DNA of 64,000 nt from Balanoglossus misakiensis (GCA_040954595.2 CM082580.2:2852001-2916000); one strand, 5' to 3'; positions 13,465-26,964 are shown, numbered from the stretch's first letter. The notes: generated from the letters alone by a model not told the origin. Translations and numbers: made by a program.

Positions 13465-16005
13465 AGGCATCGATAGCAACCGAACGGTGTCAACGACAGC
13501 TTCGATGTCTTGAAGTATCGTTCCGACTGTGTTTTATGTGTTCTTGGTTACATCTGATACACCCCCCCCCCCCCGATTGACTTTGGTATATTCCCGACGA
13601 GAGACCGACACGTACAAACATATATACCATGAGAAGCGGTATATAACAAGTGGCAAAAACATTGAGTTAATTAAAATGCTACTTTGAGGTCAGGACGGCG
13701 AATGTTTTCCGGCGGGGGGGGGGGGGGGTGTCATCATATTTTTTGGCCTGTCAAAAGGGGGGGGGTCATCATTTTTTTGTCCTGGGTGAAAGGGGGGTCG
13801 GCCTGATTTTGAAAACCGGTGACACAAACTTGCCCCCCCCCCCCAGCCGTAAAAACTGAACGGTCCCTAAGGTATATCACATCAGGCTACAGTCAGCGGG
13901 AGTCGACCACCTATGGAAAATACTATACTTATTCGGAATACCCCTGAGAACATTCCAAAAAGTGCTTCCTTGGTGACCAAACCGATTTGTTTTGTGCAAC
14001 TAAGCAATATGCACCAAGATGCACCACAGGACTATAATGCTCATTTGCACTTGTCTTGCTCTTCCCCGGAACTTTTGAATGATTGTTTGATTGACTGGGT
14101 GAGTGACCGAATTGTCAAGAATTTGTCATCACGTCCCAAACGATGCTGAAATTTTTGATGGACTGGGAACGGACCAACGAACATCGACCTACCGGTAATC
14201 TAGAAGTTCACCTCTTCATGTGTAGAATCTTGGATAAGTGACCAAAGTCTAGAAATTGAGCTTGGCAGTAAAGAGTGCATAAAATTCTTCTACATGAAAG
14301 AGTTTGTTGTGATTTAACTGAAATTAATGAGATGCATTTGTTGTTCTCTTGTAGGTTTATTAAATTCACACAATACTACAGTTGAAACTGATAAAAAACA
14401 AACTCTCATCAACATTATGAATAATAATACATAACCATTGGCTACTTTCCTTGAAGTCATTACTATTGTAGTTGTACTTTGTTAATGTTAAAAATGTCAA
14501 AGGAATTTACTGTACATGTACTTTACAGCCCTCTCTGATAATGCATGTTGTCACGGTTACTAGAAGATGTTGTGTACTAAAATAAAATATGAAAATATAA
14601 ACATAAACTCCTTCTCCTGAATGAGTGTATAATCAACTTCCTCTATTGGTGATAATGGAATTGAATGATTTTGTTAGGGACGTTCATTGAAACAACTCGG
14701 CTCAAATACTGGCATAAATTATGATTTTCAAACACAGCCTGTGGTCGGTACTGACCGCCCCCCATATGTGGTCCTGGAACATTTCAGATTTGTGACGGCT
14801 TTGCCAGCCAGATCGGAGCTGGTGAGGATAAACACCTCTCCGAAACACATTGTCTATCATGGGGCGGAATATTATCACAAAAGTGGCAGCTCATGGGGGC
14901 TTCAAAATAATGAAAATGAAATGACACACACACATTTTCCCAGTGTTGTTTATTCATTACAAAGTCCGAGATTTTGATTTCCCATGGTCAGTGGACCTAG
15001 GTCTTTGGACCTAAATATTCCATTCAACTCCCGGTGGAGCAAACAACAGCTCATATGTGCAGCCATTATACAGCACAGCTGAGCTAAACAGATACATTAC
15101 AATCTCTGGCCTACCAAGGTAGCCATTTCTCCTGGGTGGGGAGAGGCAATGAGATGTAAACTGCCTTGCCACTGGACCATGATGCCTCTAGTTGTCAACA
15201 TTGTATTTCAGTGTTTTTCTACATTGTTGACGAGTTGTTACCTCAAAAGACTATGAAAAAAGGAACAGTTGGTACTAAAAAAGGTAACTTTTTCAGTATT
15301 CAAAATGTCTAAAATACAGATGTGCATCACACGAGATTGCCTATACAACAAGTTGAATTTATAAGGTATCAAAAGCTTTGCCTCAACATTTCTTCTACGT
15401 TTATTTTTTTCTTTATAATGATTAATGAATGTGATGTGCTTAAAAACAAATTGTAATCTTGACAAGTAATGGCTATACCAGAATGCAATTGATTTATTTT
15501 AAGAGTCCCAGGTTACAAACAGTTCTGAATTGTAATATGCATTACATGGCATTGTATTTTTCAGCTTTCTTTTCTAATACTCGATGATAATGATGATGGC
15601 GCTGATGATGATGAGTAAAAAATCTTCAATATTCATGATAAATCTCTAAAGAATATCCACCTTATCCCAACCACAAAACTAACCACTGATTATTTGTGAG
15701 AAAAGACGAGGTCATTGTTCATCTTACTTCTGTGTTTTTGACTTGTACTTGTGCACATTTCTATACAATGTCTCAGTATCAATATACACTGGTAATTCTA
15801 CAAGTAAGTGCATCCAACTTCATTGGTAAAATACAAGCATTCAAAGTTTCTGCTAATACTTTTCTTGTTTAACTAATTACATGGACAGTGTAATATCAAA
15901 ACAGACCACTTTTATTTTAAAGTGGCAGGCTACTGAATGCCATTGGGCAATAAGATGTGTCTTTCCATTGGAATTTTCACCACGTGTTCTCCGAACCAGC
16001 ATCCT
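13465..16005. other. intergenic: SDR copy B 3' flank to G6PD 3' end
   Basis: No gene was recognised. The 3' flank of the SDR contains G/C homopolymer clusters (about 13562-13574, 13715-13728, 13757-13765, 13834-13845). The two longest frames here (13913-14149 and 14687-14977) show no recognisable domain or splice context. The SINE-like repeat at 14995-15200 is listed separately. The stretch should include both genes' polyadenylation sites. Confidence 0.5.
14995..15200. repeat. SINE-like dispersed repeat (copy 1)
   Basis: It shares ordered blocks with 16190-16400: CATTCAACTCCCGGTGGAGC, AGATACATTACAATCTCTG, GGGTGGGGAGAGGCAATGAG and TGCCTTG. The downstream block also appears at 43525-43655, beside a tRNA-like head. 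Confidence 0.65.
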
Positions 16006-19000
16006 CTACAACTGTGGCTTGGTCCACTTGTAGGTACCAGTAAAACGGAAATTGTGTTTAGCAGCCATTTCATCAGCTTCAGCTGGACCACGCCTGCAAT
16101 GTCAAAGTCATGATTTTGAATGTTATACTGAAACTACGCACAGTTGACAATGTTTGAAAATGTCCGGTCCCGATGAAAGAGATTTCAAGAGATTGGAAAT
16201 CAAGGCAATGACATATAGACTCTTCCACCCCACTCAACTCCCTGGGGAGCAAACAATTATTACATGCATAGCAGAGATAAACACGCACATTGCAATCTCT
16301 GTCCTACCAGACAGTCATTACACCTTGGGTGGGGAGAAGCAATGAGAAGGAAAGTGTCTTGGCTCCAGGGCAAAACACCACAGCCACTCTTGATCACCTC
16401 TCATGAACACGAGTACCCTATACCATTTCCTATCAATTTTAATGGGAAGCGGTCGTCGCGCCGCGTGGGTGTCCCCCTTGATGAGAATATGTCCTCCCAT
16501 ACCAGTGCAAACCCCACTGCAGTCACTGCGACCTACTAGGATCTTCAGTTGCTGTCATGCCCAGTCTACACTACGGTTGGCTGCTTGTTCATTCCACGAA
16601 TGATCTCATTTCAACGATTTGTGTATGAATTGTAATGTTTATAAACAAACGCGGCGCGACAACCCCTTCACTTTAAGTCAACTCTGCAGGCTAAGAGGGT
16701 AATTGTACAGACAGGATTGTTATCTTACCCGCCATATTTGTATGGAACTGGCTTGATCTTCTCTGTTTCTATTTGATGCAATATTGGTGTAAATATTCTC
16801 CAAGCCTCTGCCAATTCATCACTGAAACGAAAAGTAAGTGATATGATGCCGTTATATCATGGCCAGGCAATAGGTGTTCACTGTACCATTCTGTGGCAGA
16901 ATACACCAATGATCTCATCTGCTGTATCTTTATAATTCCAACACTTCATATACTCACGTTCTCACAAAATGCATCTGACTTCCACAGAAGACATCTAATA
17001 TCAGACGGACATATGCATCAGGCAAGACAACATCCTGTAGAAGAAACAAAGTCAAGTCTGTGAAAGAACGAAATATGGACTTCTGGCAAAAAGAAGTTGT
17101 GTCACTCAGTCAGGTGTTTTGAAAATAGTAAGCCATCCTGCCCCATGTGACACCTGCCATATATCAATCTCAGAGTCAAATAGGCAGTAGTACCACTTCA
17201 AATGGAAAAAACAACAACAACATACAAAATGGCCACCTAGTGATCATAGAGGATCATATTTATAAATTCTGATGCACTGTACATCATAAGCACACTGTCT
17301 CCGGCAAATTAGAATGGCATCTGTTCATTACCCAGCAACCATTATGGATCGTACCGCAAAATAAATTGATGTGCATATGTACACAATATGCATTGTTCAT
17401 GTACAGTCAAACCTGTCTATAGTGGCCAGTCAAGGGAATTTCCCAAATTTGCCTTTAGAGGTCACAGATAGTCTTTATAATTATAGACATGTCAATTAAT
17501 TAATGTACCTGTTAGCAACATAAGGACCGTCAAAGTCTAAGGACGCAAAGCCATTATATGGCTGTGGGTGCAGAGATAGACGCACACATGCAGATGATGA
17601 ACAGAAGGCCACAACCAAATCCACAAGTTCCCCCCCCCCCTCCCCCTGCACTTCATTGAAACAAGACTCAGTTTTTGTACTGAAAGCAAATATTTTTTCT
17701 ACAGTATACATTTATATACGGATAGCATTGCACATCAGGATACCGGATATTATCAAGTGTGTTATAACCCATTTTCATCTTAATCAATTGAGAAATGAGA
17801 GCTCAGCGAAATGTAAATGCCACACTGTACCTTATATCGTTCTCCATACGTGAGATCCAGCTCTGTTTCAACTGGATTGAATGACATGCCAGGTTTTTTG
17901 GTCATGAATTTACAGTAGACAGCTTCAGCAGGCTGAACTCGGATTACCAATTCATTTCTCTGAAGGTGCCCTTCAAAAATATCACCAGGTGGTTCATGGA
18001 ACTGAATGCGGACTTCTGCTTTCCTCTCATTCAGGGCTGTAATAATAAAGCGAATACAGATGCATAAACATTTGAAACGAAGAAAACGGCAACCGTAGCT
18101 ATAATTACATGTACATATACAAAATGGGAGTTAATTATAACAAAATGATGGCGAGACTGGATCATATCATGAAATAAATTGACATGCACATGTACCTTAT
18201 GGGAGAGGAGGGGGGGGGGGGCTAAATCAAACATTTCTTATGATCTAAAATCAATTATATTATATCATGCCACAGTCACAGCCAGCCAGCAGTGGTAAAA
18301 CAGGCCCCTGAGGACAAAACACCACAGCCATGCCTGGGCTCAAACCCACGATCCTCCGATTATGAGTCCACTGTAAACTTGTAATCACTGGACAAGGATG
18401 CCTCTTTGTAAGCGATCCTTCTTAAAATCATCTTACCTTTTCCACATTTCAGAATAAAAGGCACACCTGAAAACAAAGTCAGAGAATAATTGCAATCAAA
18501 ATATTTTTCCAAAAAGGACGAGTGGGAGAATTTGTAAAGTAAGGAGACTGCAATCAGAAAGCTACAATTGACAGCTTTGATTGTACTGACTAATATAAGG
18601 ATCACAGTAACAGCAGAATGGATACTATCCAGACCAGACAAGTTACTGATGAAGGTTTAGTCATTGTAAATTAAGTCCAAAAGAACTTCCAAGTCAATAG
18701 GTCTGTGAAGGAAATATTTTCCATGTTGAAAATTAAAAGTCAATACGGGCACAAGTCTGTAAAGGCTACTATCTTAAAACACAGTGTCAAGGACACTGTG
18801 GTCATATTTGGGGATTACACAGAAATAAGTGTACATCGGACTAAAAATCACAGGTGACATTGGCAAGCAGATATGACCTTCTTTCAAGGCAATCTCACAA
18901 GCAGTTTCAGAGAAAACAACATTTGTTCAATAATGGCAAAAAAACTGCCCAAAAAACAAATAAGAAAATATCACCAAAATTGTACAACATCTTGCGTCAA

Positions 19001-22000
19001 TCATAAAACCAACAGTTAGAGGGTAATGGCCCCTTTAACTTACCATCCCATCTCTCATTTGAAATGTAGAGAACTGCAGCAGCAAACGTAGGTGTAACAG
19101 AATCATTTGGAACCGTTGGATCATCTAAATACCCAAGTTTGGCATCACCTTCACCAGCGGGATCACCAACATACTGGCCAAGAACAAGATTCTCCAATTT
19201 CAGTTCAGGCATACTACGCAACACTTTCACCTGGCAATAAAATAAGAAAGGAGGCACTGTAAGCACTCTGGCAGTTTTCGCAAGATGGCTCATGGGAACA
19301 AACTGTGTGGGGCCAGAGCAAGAGCCAGATTTGTTTGGTTTGAGTATATATATCCCTAACGCTGCTAAGTCAGTTGAAACTGGTTTGATTTCCAGGGTGC
19401 CTAGCATCCTGGCTCCCAGGCCTGTTAGACTGCCAAGCGAGTGTTACTCAGTAGGGCCTATACAAGACCCTAAAACCAAACCAGTGCAATTTGGTACATT
19501 TTACAGGGGGTTCAGACTGCCAAGTGTGTCTAAGTACGTATGAGAGCCATGTCAAGACAGTCAAAATATGTTTTAGAAGAAAAAGTGGCAAATACATATT
19601 TTAAGGGACTTGACACTCTAAACAGGTATGACACCCAGTAGCATAAGGGATATTTACATGTACATATTACATAGATATGTAAATGAAAAAATTGTCTAGA
19701 CTCTCTCACAGCCCACGGTTCACTACAGGGCTCTTTACATGTTATACACCGACTGATATGCCCTCTGCAACCGTACCGTTCACTGGTTCAGCAAAGGAGA
19801 AGCACCGTGTGGTGTTGTATAGCCGGCCAACACATGCAATCAGACCATAAGTCTGCATGGATGCGAGAGGGGCTGTGAGAGAGTCTTAGTCCACTCTAAA
19901 TGTGGGTGCATTACACTGCCCCTTCTCCCTGTTGACTTCCACAATAAACTCAACTTACAGTTACTGCCAATGTTCTGCTACAAGGCTATTTACACCCATG
20001 CATCGCGTGCACATCATACAATGAAGGGCCCTCAATTATTTAGGAAAGCAAGATGGATTTATGAGGCCAAAATGGATACCACTTTAATATTTATTTGAAC
20101 TTATTTGTGATTTGTCTGATTGGCTGATTGTCTGGACACATTCAGCCCTTGCCCATGTGCTAGAAAGATCCCCCCCTCCAAAGTACAAAATGTACTATGA
20201 TTGACAGATCTCCACAAGCAATATACATGGCACCAGCTGATATAGCATATAAACAATAATCAAGCCTCCTTATCCAAACATCCTAACTCCCTTGTACATT
20301 ATTTGATGTGCCAATGTCTTCCCAAAATGAACATGTGAGGATGTCAACTCTAAAGGTGTTTATCTTAGAATAGAGACTTACCTTTTCATTTCTTATTGCT
20401 TCAGCATCTGTTGACACAGGTTTTTCCATGGCAACCAAAGTTAACATCTGCAGCAGATGGTTTTGCATTACATCTCTGAAATGAAAGTTATAGTTAAACC
20501 ATGTTATAGCTGCCAAATCTCACATAATTTTTTTCCACAGTAAAAGACTTCAAATATATTCCCTATCCTCTAAAATCCCCACCATTAAGCCATATTACTT
20601 GCATTTGCATCACTATGTCATCTCTTGGCGACACATACCACGTACTGTTTGCGTACTGTTTGTATGGTGGCTGATTAAATCGGTGCGGCACCATTTTAAT
20701 ACATAGCTAGTTCAAATTGCAACCTGCAGTCACAATCGGGCATCGATAAGGTGTTCATGTATACCTATCAGTAAGCTTATTTAGATGGGCCAATTATAAA
20801 GTTGGAAAATAAAATCATGAAAATAATGCAAAAAGTAGCAGCTCTAGAGGCTCTAATACACCAATTTCCTAAAGAGGGCCGTATTCTTCAAAAGTTTCGT
20901 GCAAAAATGAGGTAACTAGATTTGAGGTAAACCAACTGCAGATAGCCTTCTGAAGCACATGTACATACCTCGTGTAGGCACACACGCACACGTGCAACTA
21001 AATCCATTAGTCTTCCAGATTATTTCTGTTGAACTAATATTCAAAATTAGAAGAGACTTGGTTCAAACTACAGCCACTGTGATGAAAGATCAAAGTCTTA
21101 TTACCTCATTATACCAAACTCATCAAAGTAGCCACCTCTTCCTTGAGTTCCAAAAGGTTCTTTAAAAGTGATCACAACACTGGCAATATGGTTACGATTC
21201 CAGGATGGTCCAAAAACCATATTTCCAAATCTATAAGCAAAATATAAGATGTATACAAAATAAACAGATTTCTCTGTGTACATTATCAACTTCAGCTTCT
21301 TATACTATACTCGGGATAGCGCGACGAAATGTAGTCCTCAGCTTCTTAAAGCACCTAGCTCGTCTCACACGCATGTTCCAACTGTAGCCGCTGGTTACAG
21401 ACATTTAGTGAACAGTCAATCCCATAAGGCAGTGCTCTGTCCTAACAACAGAGAAGATGGTGGCGACCATAATCTGTGTCCGAGATCGGGAAAAGACACT
21501 AGCTTGGGTGAAAAGGAATTGAAAAGGAGGGACAAAACGCATGAAATATGAAAGGAAGCGAAGGCAGTCCACTATTTGAATGGAAGTTACACGCATGCAC
21601 GTGAGACGATCTATTGCCTTTAAAGCCTGTGATGACATTATGGCGATTTTTATCGATGACGATGTACTGAAGTCCAGACTTGAATTCTAATTTCAACAAT
21701 AACAAATAAAACCTGAGGTATTTCAAAAAACTACATGCACAAAAAACAATGCACATATATAAGAGACCCTTAAAGATTACAACATACCTGAGAATCATCA
21801 GGTTCTGTACCATTTCCTTTCCCAGATAATGATCAATACGATAGATCTCATCCTCGGTGAACAGAGAACTCAAATGATTGGACAACGTTGCAGAGCTGTC
21901 AGAATCTTTGCCAAAAGGTTTTTCAACAATGACTCGGGTCCAACCCCTGAAAAACAATTCAAACTACAATCCTCAACACTATGTTTACTTCAAAGTCTCT

Positions 22001-24402
22001 CTCTCTCTCTCGCTGCCCTTTTTCCATTAATTATGTTTGATACAAGACACCGTTTATGTTATTCTACATGTGGATATACAGTGCATCAACATTCAACCAC
22101 ACACAAATTCCATCCCTCTTGTAGACACGAGAGTGAAAAACTCGCCAAAATGAATAATTGGTCTTTACCATTTATTCATATTGGCGAGATTTTTACTCTC
22201 ATATCCTACAGATAGGATGGAAGTTGTGTGTGTTTGAACGTTGATTCACTATATATCCACATGTAGAATAACATAAACGGTGGCTTGTAAGTTGTATCAA
22301 ACATAATTAATGGAAATTCAGCACAGGTGAGATGTCATGGAAACAAATTAAAGACAAAAATGTTGCATTCCCTTAAGGCCTTTCTTTGATACAGTCACAT
22401 CGATATCAATGATGTGGATGCATCCGCATACGGGGAATTGAGGGTATCACAGGGTGTCAATCATTCATTAAAGGGACAAAGTCTCTTTCTCGCTGTCATT
22501 TTTCCATTTATAATAGTTTGTTTGATACAAGACACCATTTATGTTATTCTACATGTGGATATATAGTGAATCAACGTTCGACCAAACACAACTTCCATCC
22601 CGTTTGTAAACACGAGAGTGAAAAACTCGCCACAATGAATTGTTCTCTATCATTTTGTTCATTTTGGCGAGATGTTTACGGTACTCTCATATCATACAAG
22701 CGGGATGGAAGTTGTGTGGTTGAACGTTCATTCACTATATATCAGAATGTAGAATAACATTAACGGTGTCTTGTATCAAACATAATTAATGGGAAAAAAG
22801 GGCAGCGAGAGAGAGACTTTGTCCCTTCTAATGATAGCAAGTATGAAAAGGGAATTCAAAAACTTACTTTGGACTCATGCAAGTACTTTTGATATTGCTG
22901 GTTACTTCCATAAACACACTGGGAGGTAATGCCAGGTAAAATAATCTGTTTCCCACTGCACCCTTCTCCGTTTTCTCCAATTCTGAGGCGAGGTTCTCAA
23001 AGGCAGATCTTTCATTATAAGAACCTTTCACATATTTATTCAAAGAAATGAATTCTTTCAGCTTGGCATCTTCTCCTTCTTTCACCTTTAAAGTACACAT
23101 ACATTTAAGATCAGATATGTTAATTACTGTAATAATAGTTTTGTTCTGAATGTGTTGAATTACTTGCTTTCTTCAGTAATTTTCCTCAAAAAATTACCGG
23201 TACTGTAAATTTAACCACTGAGACATTGCATTTTCATTGCAATATTTCACAGTTTTTAAAATTGTGGAAAATTTCAACTGTACTGATATTTCTTTAATTT
23301 TGTGGCCATTTTGTCAAAAATAAGTGCTATCTTGATATAGTATCAGGCAATATCATTTAATTGATAGAATCAAAAGCCATTCCAAGATTATTGGAGATAT
23401 TAAAAGCTTAACTAATTTAACTAAACAAGAAAGTGGATACAAAAACACTCATTTTTGATATGTCATTCAAAAGGACTATGGCAGCACATCTCCAACGGAA
23501 AACCTGACAACATAGTATTGTGCAAAGTGCTTGGCATTCTCACCTTCATGAATGGTTTGGATTTTGTCATGATGGCATCAACAGTGAGAGATGATCTTGC
23601 ATAGCCAACAAAAGTGGTATTTTTAGGCAAAAGACCATCTCGAAACTGCCACCTGTGAAATGAACAATTCAGGAATTATTTCCATGTTTGATATTGAAAG
23701 CATTCACCACAAAGTTGGATTGAGAGCATTAAAAACTATTAATAATAAGTATGTTTGCTTACCACAAAGTTGGATAAATTTTCTTTTTTGCAAGGTCACC
23801 CTGAAAGATATGGGAAATGTATATTTTGTAAAATAATGCTTCGTCATTCTTAGTAGTACTTGCTTTACTGGATCTGGTTCACTTAGTGGACACGACTATA
23901 CCCCATGGCAACAATACCATGGCAATGAGGGTGAGTTAGGGTTAGGGTTAGGGGGGTTAGGGGTGGCAATGTGAGGGTGAGTTTAACCCTAACCCTAACC
24001 CTAACCCTCCTGACCCTAACCCTAAAAAACCATGGTATCGCCCATGGGGTATAGTCGTGTCCACTAAGTGAACCAGATCCGCTTTTAATACTAAACATCA
24101 AAACACAAAACAACATGTACTACATATATGGAGATTCCCATTTTTTTCACAAGGGATCATGGTTACATAATTACTAGTATGTCTTCCCAAGTAAAATCTT
24201 TCAGCAATATTTTAACATAACCATGAACTTGAGCAGTCCACTACTGAGATGCAGAGCCTGTGGTAACTGCAGCAAGGACTGTCTGTGGTTGTGTGCATAC
24301 ACTTACCGACGCTCCCATTACTACGAAGATATGAGGCACTGTTCGTTCGCTTCCCTCCATAGTCTCACGAATAAGCTGAGCGCTTTTATCTTCACTTGCC
24401 AT
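16006..24402 (-). CDS. G6PD: glucose-6-phosphate 1-dehydrogenase
   Basis: First committed step of the cytosolic oxidative pentose phosphate pathway: glucose-6-phosphate + NADP+ to 6-phosphogluconolactone + NADPH. Thirteen coding exons: 24307-24402, 23763-23800, 23544-23652, 22868-23085, 21788-21946, 21105-21230, 20382-20475, 19044-19230, 18437-18466 (30 nt), 17831-18036, 16958-17034, 16729-16821, 16006-16093. The CDS is 1521 nt (506 aa, close to the animal length near 515). Visible motifs: nucleotide-binding [20 protein letters not shown] near the N-terminus, EKPFGKD, the substrate/catalytic [33 protein letters not shown], the catalytic-His [53 protein letters not shown] and the C-terminal [10 protein letters not shown]. 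All residues expected to be essential are present. The introns hold many MITEs, including two adjacent copies of one family. Confidence 0.98.
16190..16400. repeat. SINE-like dispersed repeat (copy 2)
   Basis: The block order matches 14995-15200 (CTCAACTCCCTGGGGAGC; CATTGCAATCTCTGTCCTAC; GGGTGGGGAGAAGCAATGAG), followed by CAAAACACCACAGCCA, which is shared with the tRNA-like copies at 18270 and 43525. It is in the last G6PD intron. Confidence 0.7.
18270..18372 (-). mobile_element. tRNA-like SINE head
   Basis: Read on the minus strand, GTGGACTCATAATCGGAGGA then TCGTGGGTTTGAGCCC has the layout of a tRNA anticodon arm followed by a pol III B box (GGTTYGARCCC), then a shared GGCATGGCTGTGGTGTT block. 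It is in the G6PD intron between exons 10 and 9 and lacks a full tRNA fold, so it is SINE-derived and not a tRNA gene. Confidence 0.7.
18782..18882. repeat. dispersed repeat, GTCAAGGACACTGTGGTC family (copy 1)
   Basis: GTCAAGGACACTGTGGTC, GGGGATTACACAGAAATAAG and TGTACA blocks recur at 57874, 59622 and 63787, in the same order each time. Confidence 0.75.
19698..19886. mobile_element. inverted-repeat element, AGACTCTCTCACAGCCC ends
   Basis: Terminal inverted repeats AGACTCTCTCACAGCCC and GGGCTGTGAGAGAGTCT bound about 190 bp in a G6PD intron. This is the only copy in the window. Confidence 0.75.
21356..21613. mobile_element. MITE-like element, TAGCTCATCTCACGCGCATG family (copy 1)
   Basis: The ends TAGCTCGTCTCACACGCATG and GCATGCACGTGAGACGATCTA are inverted repeats. 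The interior (GACATTTAGTGAACAGTCAAT, ACAACAGAGAAGATGGTGGC, AGGACAAAACGCATGAAATA-like blocks) matches 63059-63348 in opposite orientation. It is in the G6PD intron between exons 6 and 5. Confidence 0.8.
21989..22317. mobile_element. TTAA-AGGGACAAAG hairpin MITE (copy 1, ends eroded)
   Basis: It contains CGCTGCCCTTTTTCCATTAA, TGTTTGATACAAGACACCG and the near-palindromic partner half, but has lost the outer AGGGACAAAG of one end and is truncated at the other. It lies 150 bp from copy 2 in the same G6PD intron. Confidence 0.85.
22468..22831. mobile_element. TTAA-AGGGACAAAG hairpin MITE (copy 2)
   Basis: A ~360-bp element whose two halves are near reverse complements. It starts TTAAAGGGACAAAGTCTC and ends GACTTTGTCCCTT. 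Central stems carry CTCGCCA...TGGCGAG. It would form one long hairpin. The right-hand TTAA is altered (TTCTAA). Confidence 0.9.
23870..24080. mobile_element. inverted-repeat element with internal head-to-head telomere repeats
   Basis: The left end GGATCTGGTTCACTTAGTGG then ACACGACTATACCCCATGG is mirrored exactly at the right end (CCATGGGGTATAGTCGTGTC then CACTAAGTGAACCAGATCC). Inside, TTAGGG units (about 23935-23963) face CCCTAA units (about 23983-24026) across a short spacer, so the telomere repeats form part of the hairpin stem. It sits in G6PD intron 1. Confidence 0.9.
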
Positions 24403-25374
24403 TGCAAATGTTGAAGGATGTTAACGCATGAAAAGTCGACACCTTTTTAATACAACTTATCCACACTTATACTTCAGGAAACGTAAGATACTGACAGCTT
24501 CCTTCTTTGCAATATGTTTGGATTTTTAATGACCTTTGACCTCCCGGGGACGGACTGCACGACTTTGGCGCTCTGATGAAGTGATTGTTCGCTAGAATTC
24601 GAGGTTTCAGCTCTGCTCATGTAATAATATCATTATTTAAGTCACAATACGACAGCGAAGAGTCTCCATGCATAAATTTACTTTGTTAATAACTTATCAC
24701 TGTTTACACACGGTTTGCGTTTACTCTGCTAAAATGGTTTGGTCCAATTAAATTTTCACAAGTCATGGCGGTACACGGGGGTGTCTGTCCTATTCAAAAA
24801 TGCAGTGCAGACATTGTGTCGAGGGCCTGTGCACGTAATTTTGAAAGGAAGGAGGATAATTTTAAACTTCATTCTTTCTTTTACAGATAGCCACTGCAAA
24901 ACCATTAAAACTGGCGTGATATGTTCAAATGTCCTTATACCACTAATTCTGAACAGACCGATTTTTTTTCAAGGTGGTGTTTTTGAATTCCGTACAAAAA
25001 GTCAAGACGCGATATTACAAAAGCATGTATCAGTTTCTGTGTGGATTTCTTGTCGATCAAATAACGAATTTTACTCATTCCGTACAAAGCGGAAAAAACA
25101 GATTAACAAAACGTATTGACCTGATTCGTCATGAAACCACCATAATCTAAAATTACTCGATTTTATTTTACCGGTGCAGACGTAATGATATCGAGTTATG
25201 GAATTCAACTTCATCGAGTCAATCTTGCCATCAAGCATCATAAACCCAGCATATTTGACTTCATCCATTAACGAAATGATGGAACACATATTTCATTTAG
25301 ATCTGATCTAATACTCTCGAGGATATCACAAACAGCACAATTTCATTCCAAACCATCGAGTATTCATTTTATCA

Positions 25375-25450
25375 TCATGCAAGAGGTGTAGTGTACGAAG
25401 TAAAAATGAGAGGTCCGAGACCCGAACCATGTGGAACAGAGTATAAAACA
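25375..25450 (-). pseudogene. non-LTR reverse-transcriptase fragment
   Basis: A minus-strand frame encodes SVPHGSGLGPLIFTSYTTPL, matching the conserved VPQGSVLGPLLF-Y region that precedes the catalytic ADD motif in L2/CR1-type reverse transcriptases. The ADD block does not follow and flanking similarity is lost, so this is a short relic. Confidence 0.5.
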
Positions 25451-26565
25451 GCAGCCACGTACTTCAGAACATCGGCTGTAGTTATACGATTAGGCGAACT
25501 ACAACAATGTTGACGACACACCTCCACCTTTACTTCAAGGGAACACTGATTTTCTGATAATATCAATGATTTTTGGAAAGTCGTGAAATGTAAGTTGTGT
25601 TTTGCGATAGCTTTTCGGAATAATCTAGTACACTCGTTTCTCCACCACGGACCTGTAACAACAATCATTGCACGAGGAATGAAATCTTTTAATCGATAAA
25701 AGCTCGCGCTACCCGTAAAACTCCGAGAGAATGGTACCACAGAATATATATGATGACTTCAGCTTATTGAGCTTGCTAGAGAAAATTGACATGCGTACAA
25801 TGAAGATAGGAAATCCATCCCTCTTCCCATAGGCATGGAGTTTTTAAACAAAAAATTCATCTCCAATCGTCATATCAATCTTAAGAAATGTAGCATGCAT
25901 GATGCGTATATACCATTGTGTTCACACTGGGTAAATTTCGCCTTGGGGTCTGCCGAACTCACCTCAATCATTTAAACAGTGCTGCTGCTCTATAAGAAAA
26001 ACGTCTCTACAGCTGTCCTTGAGTCAACTCACAAACAATGTGATGCTCATAATTGTACAGGTACACATCATTGCCAGTGCAGTGGGAATACCTGTTGTTT
26101 GTACCTGCTTGTCTGTTGCCAACTCGGAAAGAACTTTCAACAGACGATCGTCACGTCATGTTAAATCTTTTTTTTTTAACTTTTATTGGGATTAAAAACA
26201 GTCATTTTCTGATACATAACTTAAAAAGTTTTACATTTTTTGTATAAGCTCATTTACAACGTGTGCTTTACCACAATTCTTGAACTTGTTTGGAACAGAA
26301 AGTGTGAATCCAAATCACTTCAATGTCTGATTTACATTCAGGCCTTTCTGCTGAAATACAGACCATGGCACTCGGTTAAAAACAAGTAAACATGCATGTC
26401 GAAGATAAAATTGAAACCAGCGTCAAAAAGGCCTTTTATAAGACCGACTTTCCTCCCGCACGTAGAATTCATAAACTATACTTTCGGAAAATTGGGTTGC
26501 AGTATCTGGAATTGCCCTAGACGAGGTAACATCTCCTCTAGGGCATTCTGGGTGAGAGAAATGAT

Positions 26566-26571
26566 AAAGAG

Positions 26572-26627
<56 letters not shown>

Positions 26628-26630
26628 GTG
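26566..26630. repeat. (GA)n-(GACA)n microsatellite
   Basis: A purine GA tract passes into (CAGA)n. Confidence 0.93.
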
Positions 26631-26958
26631 CATAAACGGAATGCCTAAATTGATCAGCCATAGCCATACGCCTTGTGTTCGCTGTTCTCAAGTTTCAGCA
26701 CTTTCAAGCTGACTTTATTCACTTTTATTGTACCACGCCATTGAGCATACTGTGTATATTGCATACAAAATTCACTTCATGGAACTAAGGAAATGTGACA
26801 GAAAAGTAATAACGACAACAAACTTTACAAAAATTAATATGTCAGTATTGAAAGTATACGTTGCATCTGAACAGCTGTCGAAATTGTCCTGTCATTTATC
26901 AACATCGTGAAGCACATATGCTTTTTTTTTTGAAATTATCCGGTTAACAAGTACCGCC

Positions 26959-26964
26959 TTTATT
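26959..26964 (-). terminator. polyadenylation signal of the actin gene
   Basis: AATAAA on the minus strand, about 54 bases after the actin stop codon. Confidence 0.6.

Noticed and set aside
14687-14977. A 96-aa ORF as an unknown gene
   Set aside because: No recognisable domain, splice partner or promoter; it lies in a repeat-containing spacer.
18270-18372. A tRNA gene
   Set aside because: Only the anticodon arm and B-box-like half are recognisable; no acceptor stem pairing, and the same piece recurs joined to a SINE body.
23935-24026. A chromosome end or telomere fusion point
   Set aside because: Both strands' repeats are enclosed by exact outer inverted repeats inside a G6PD intron, and the gene continues intact on both sides.
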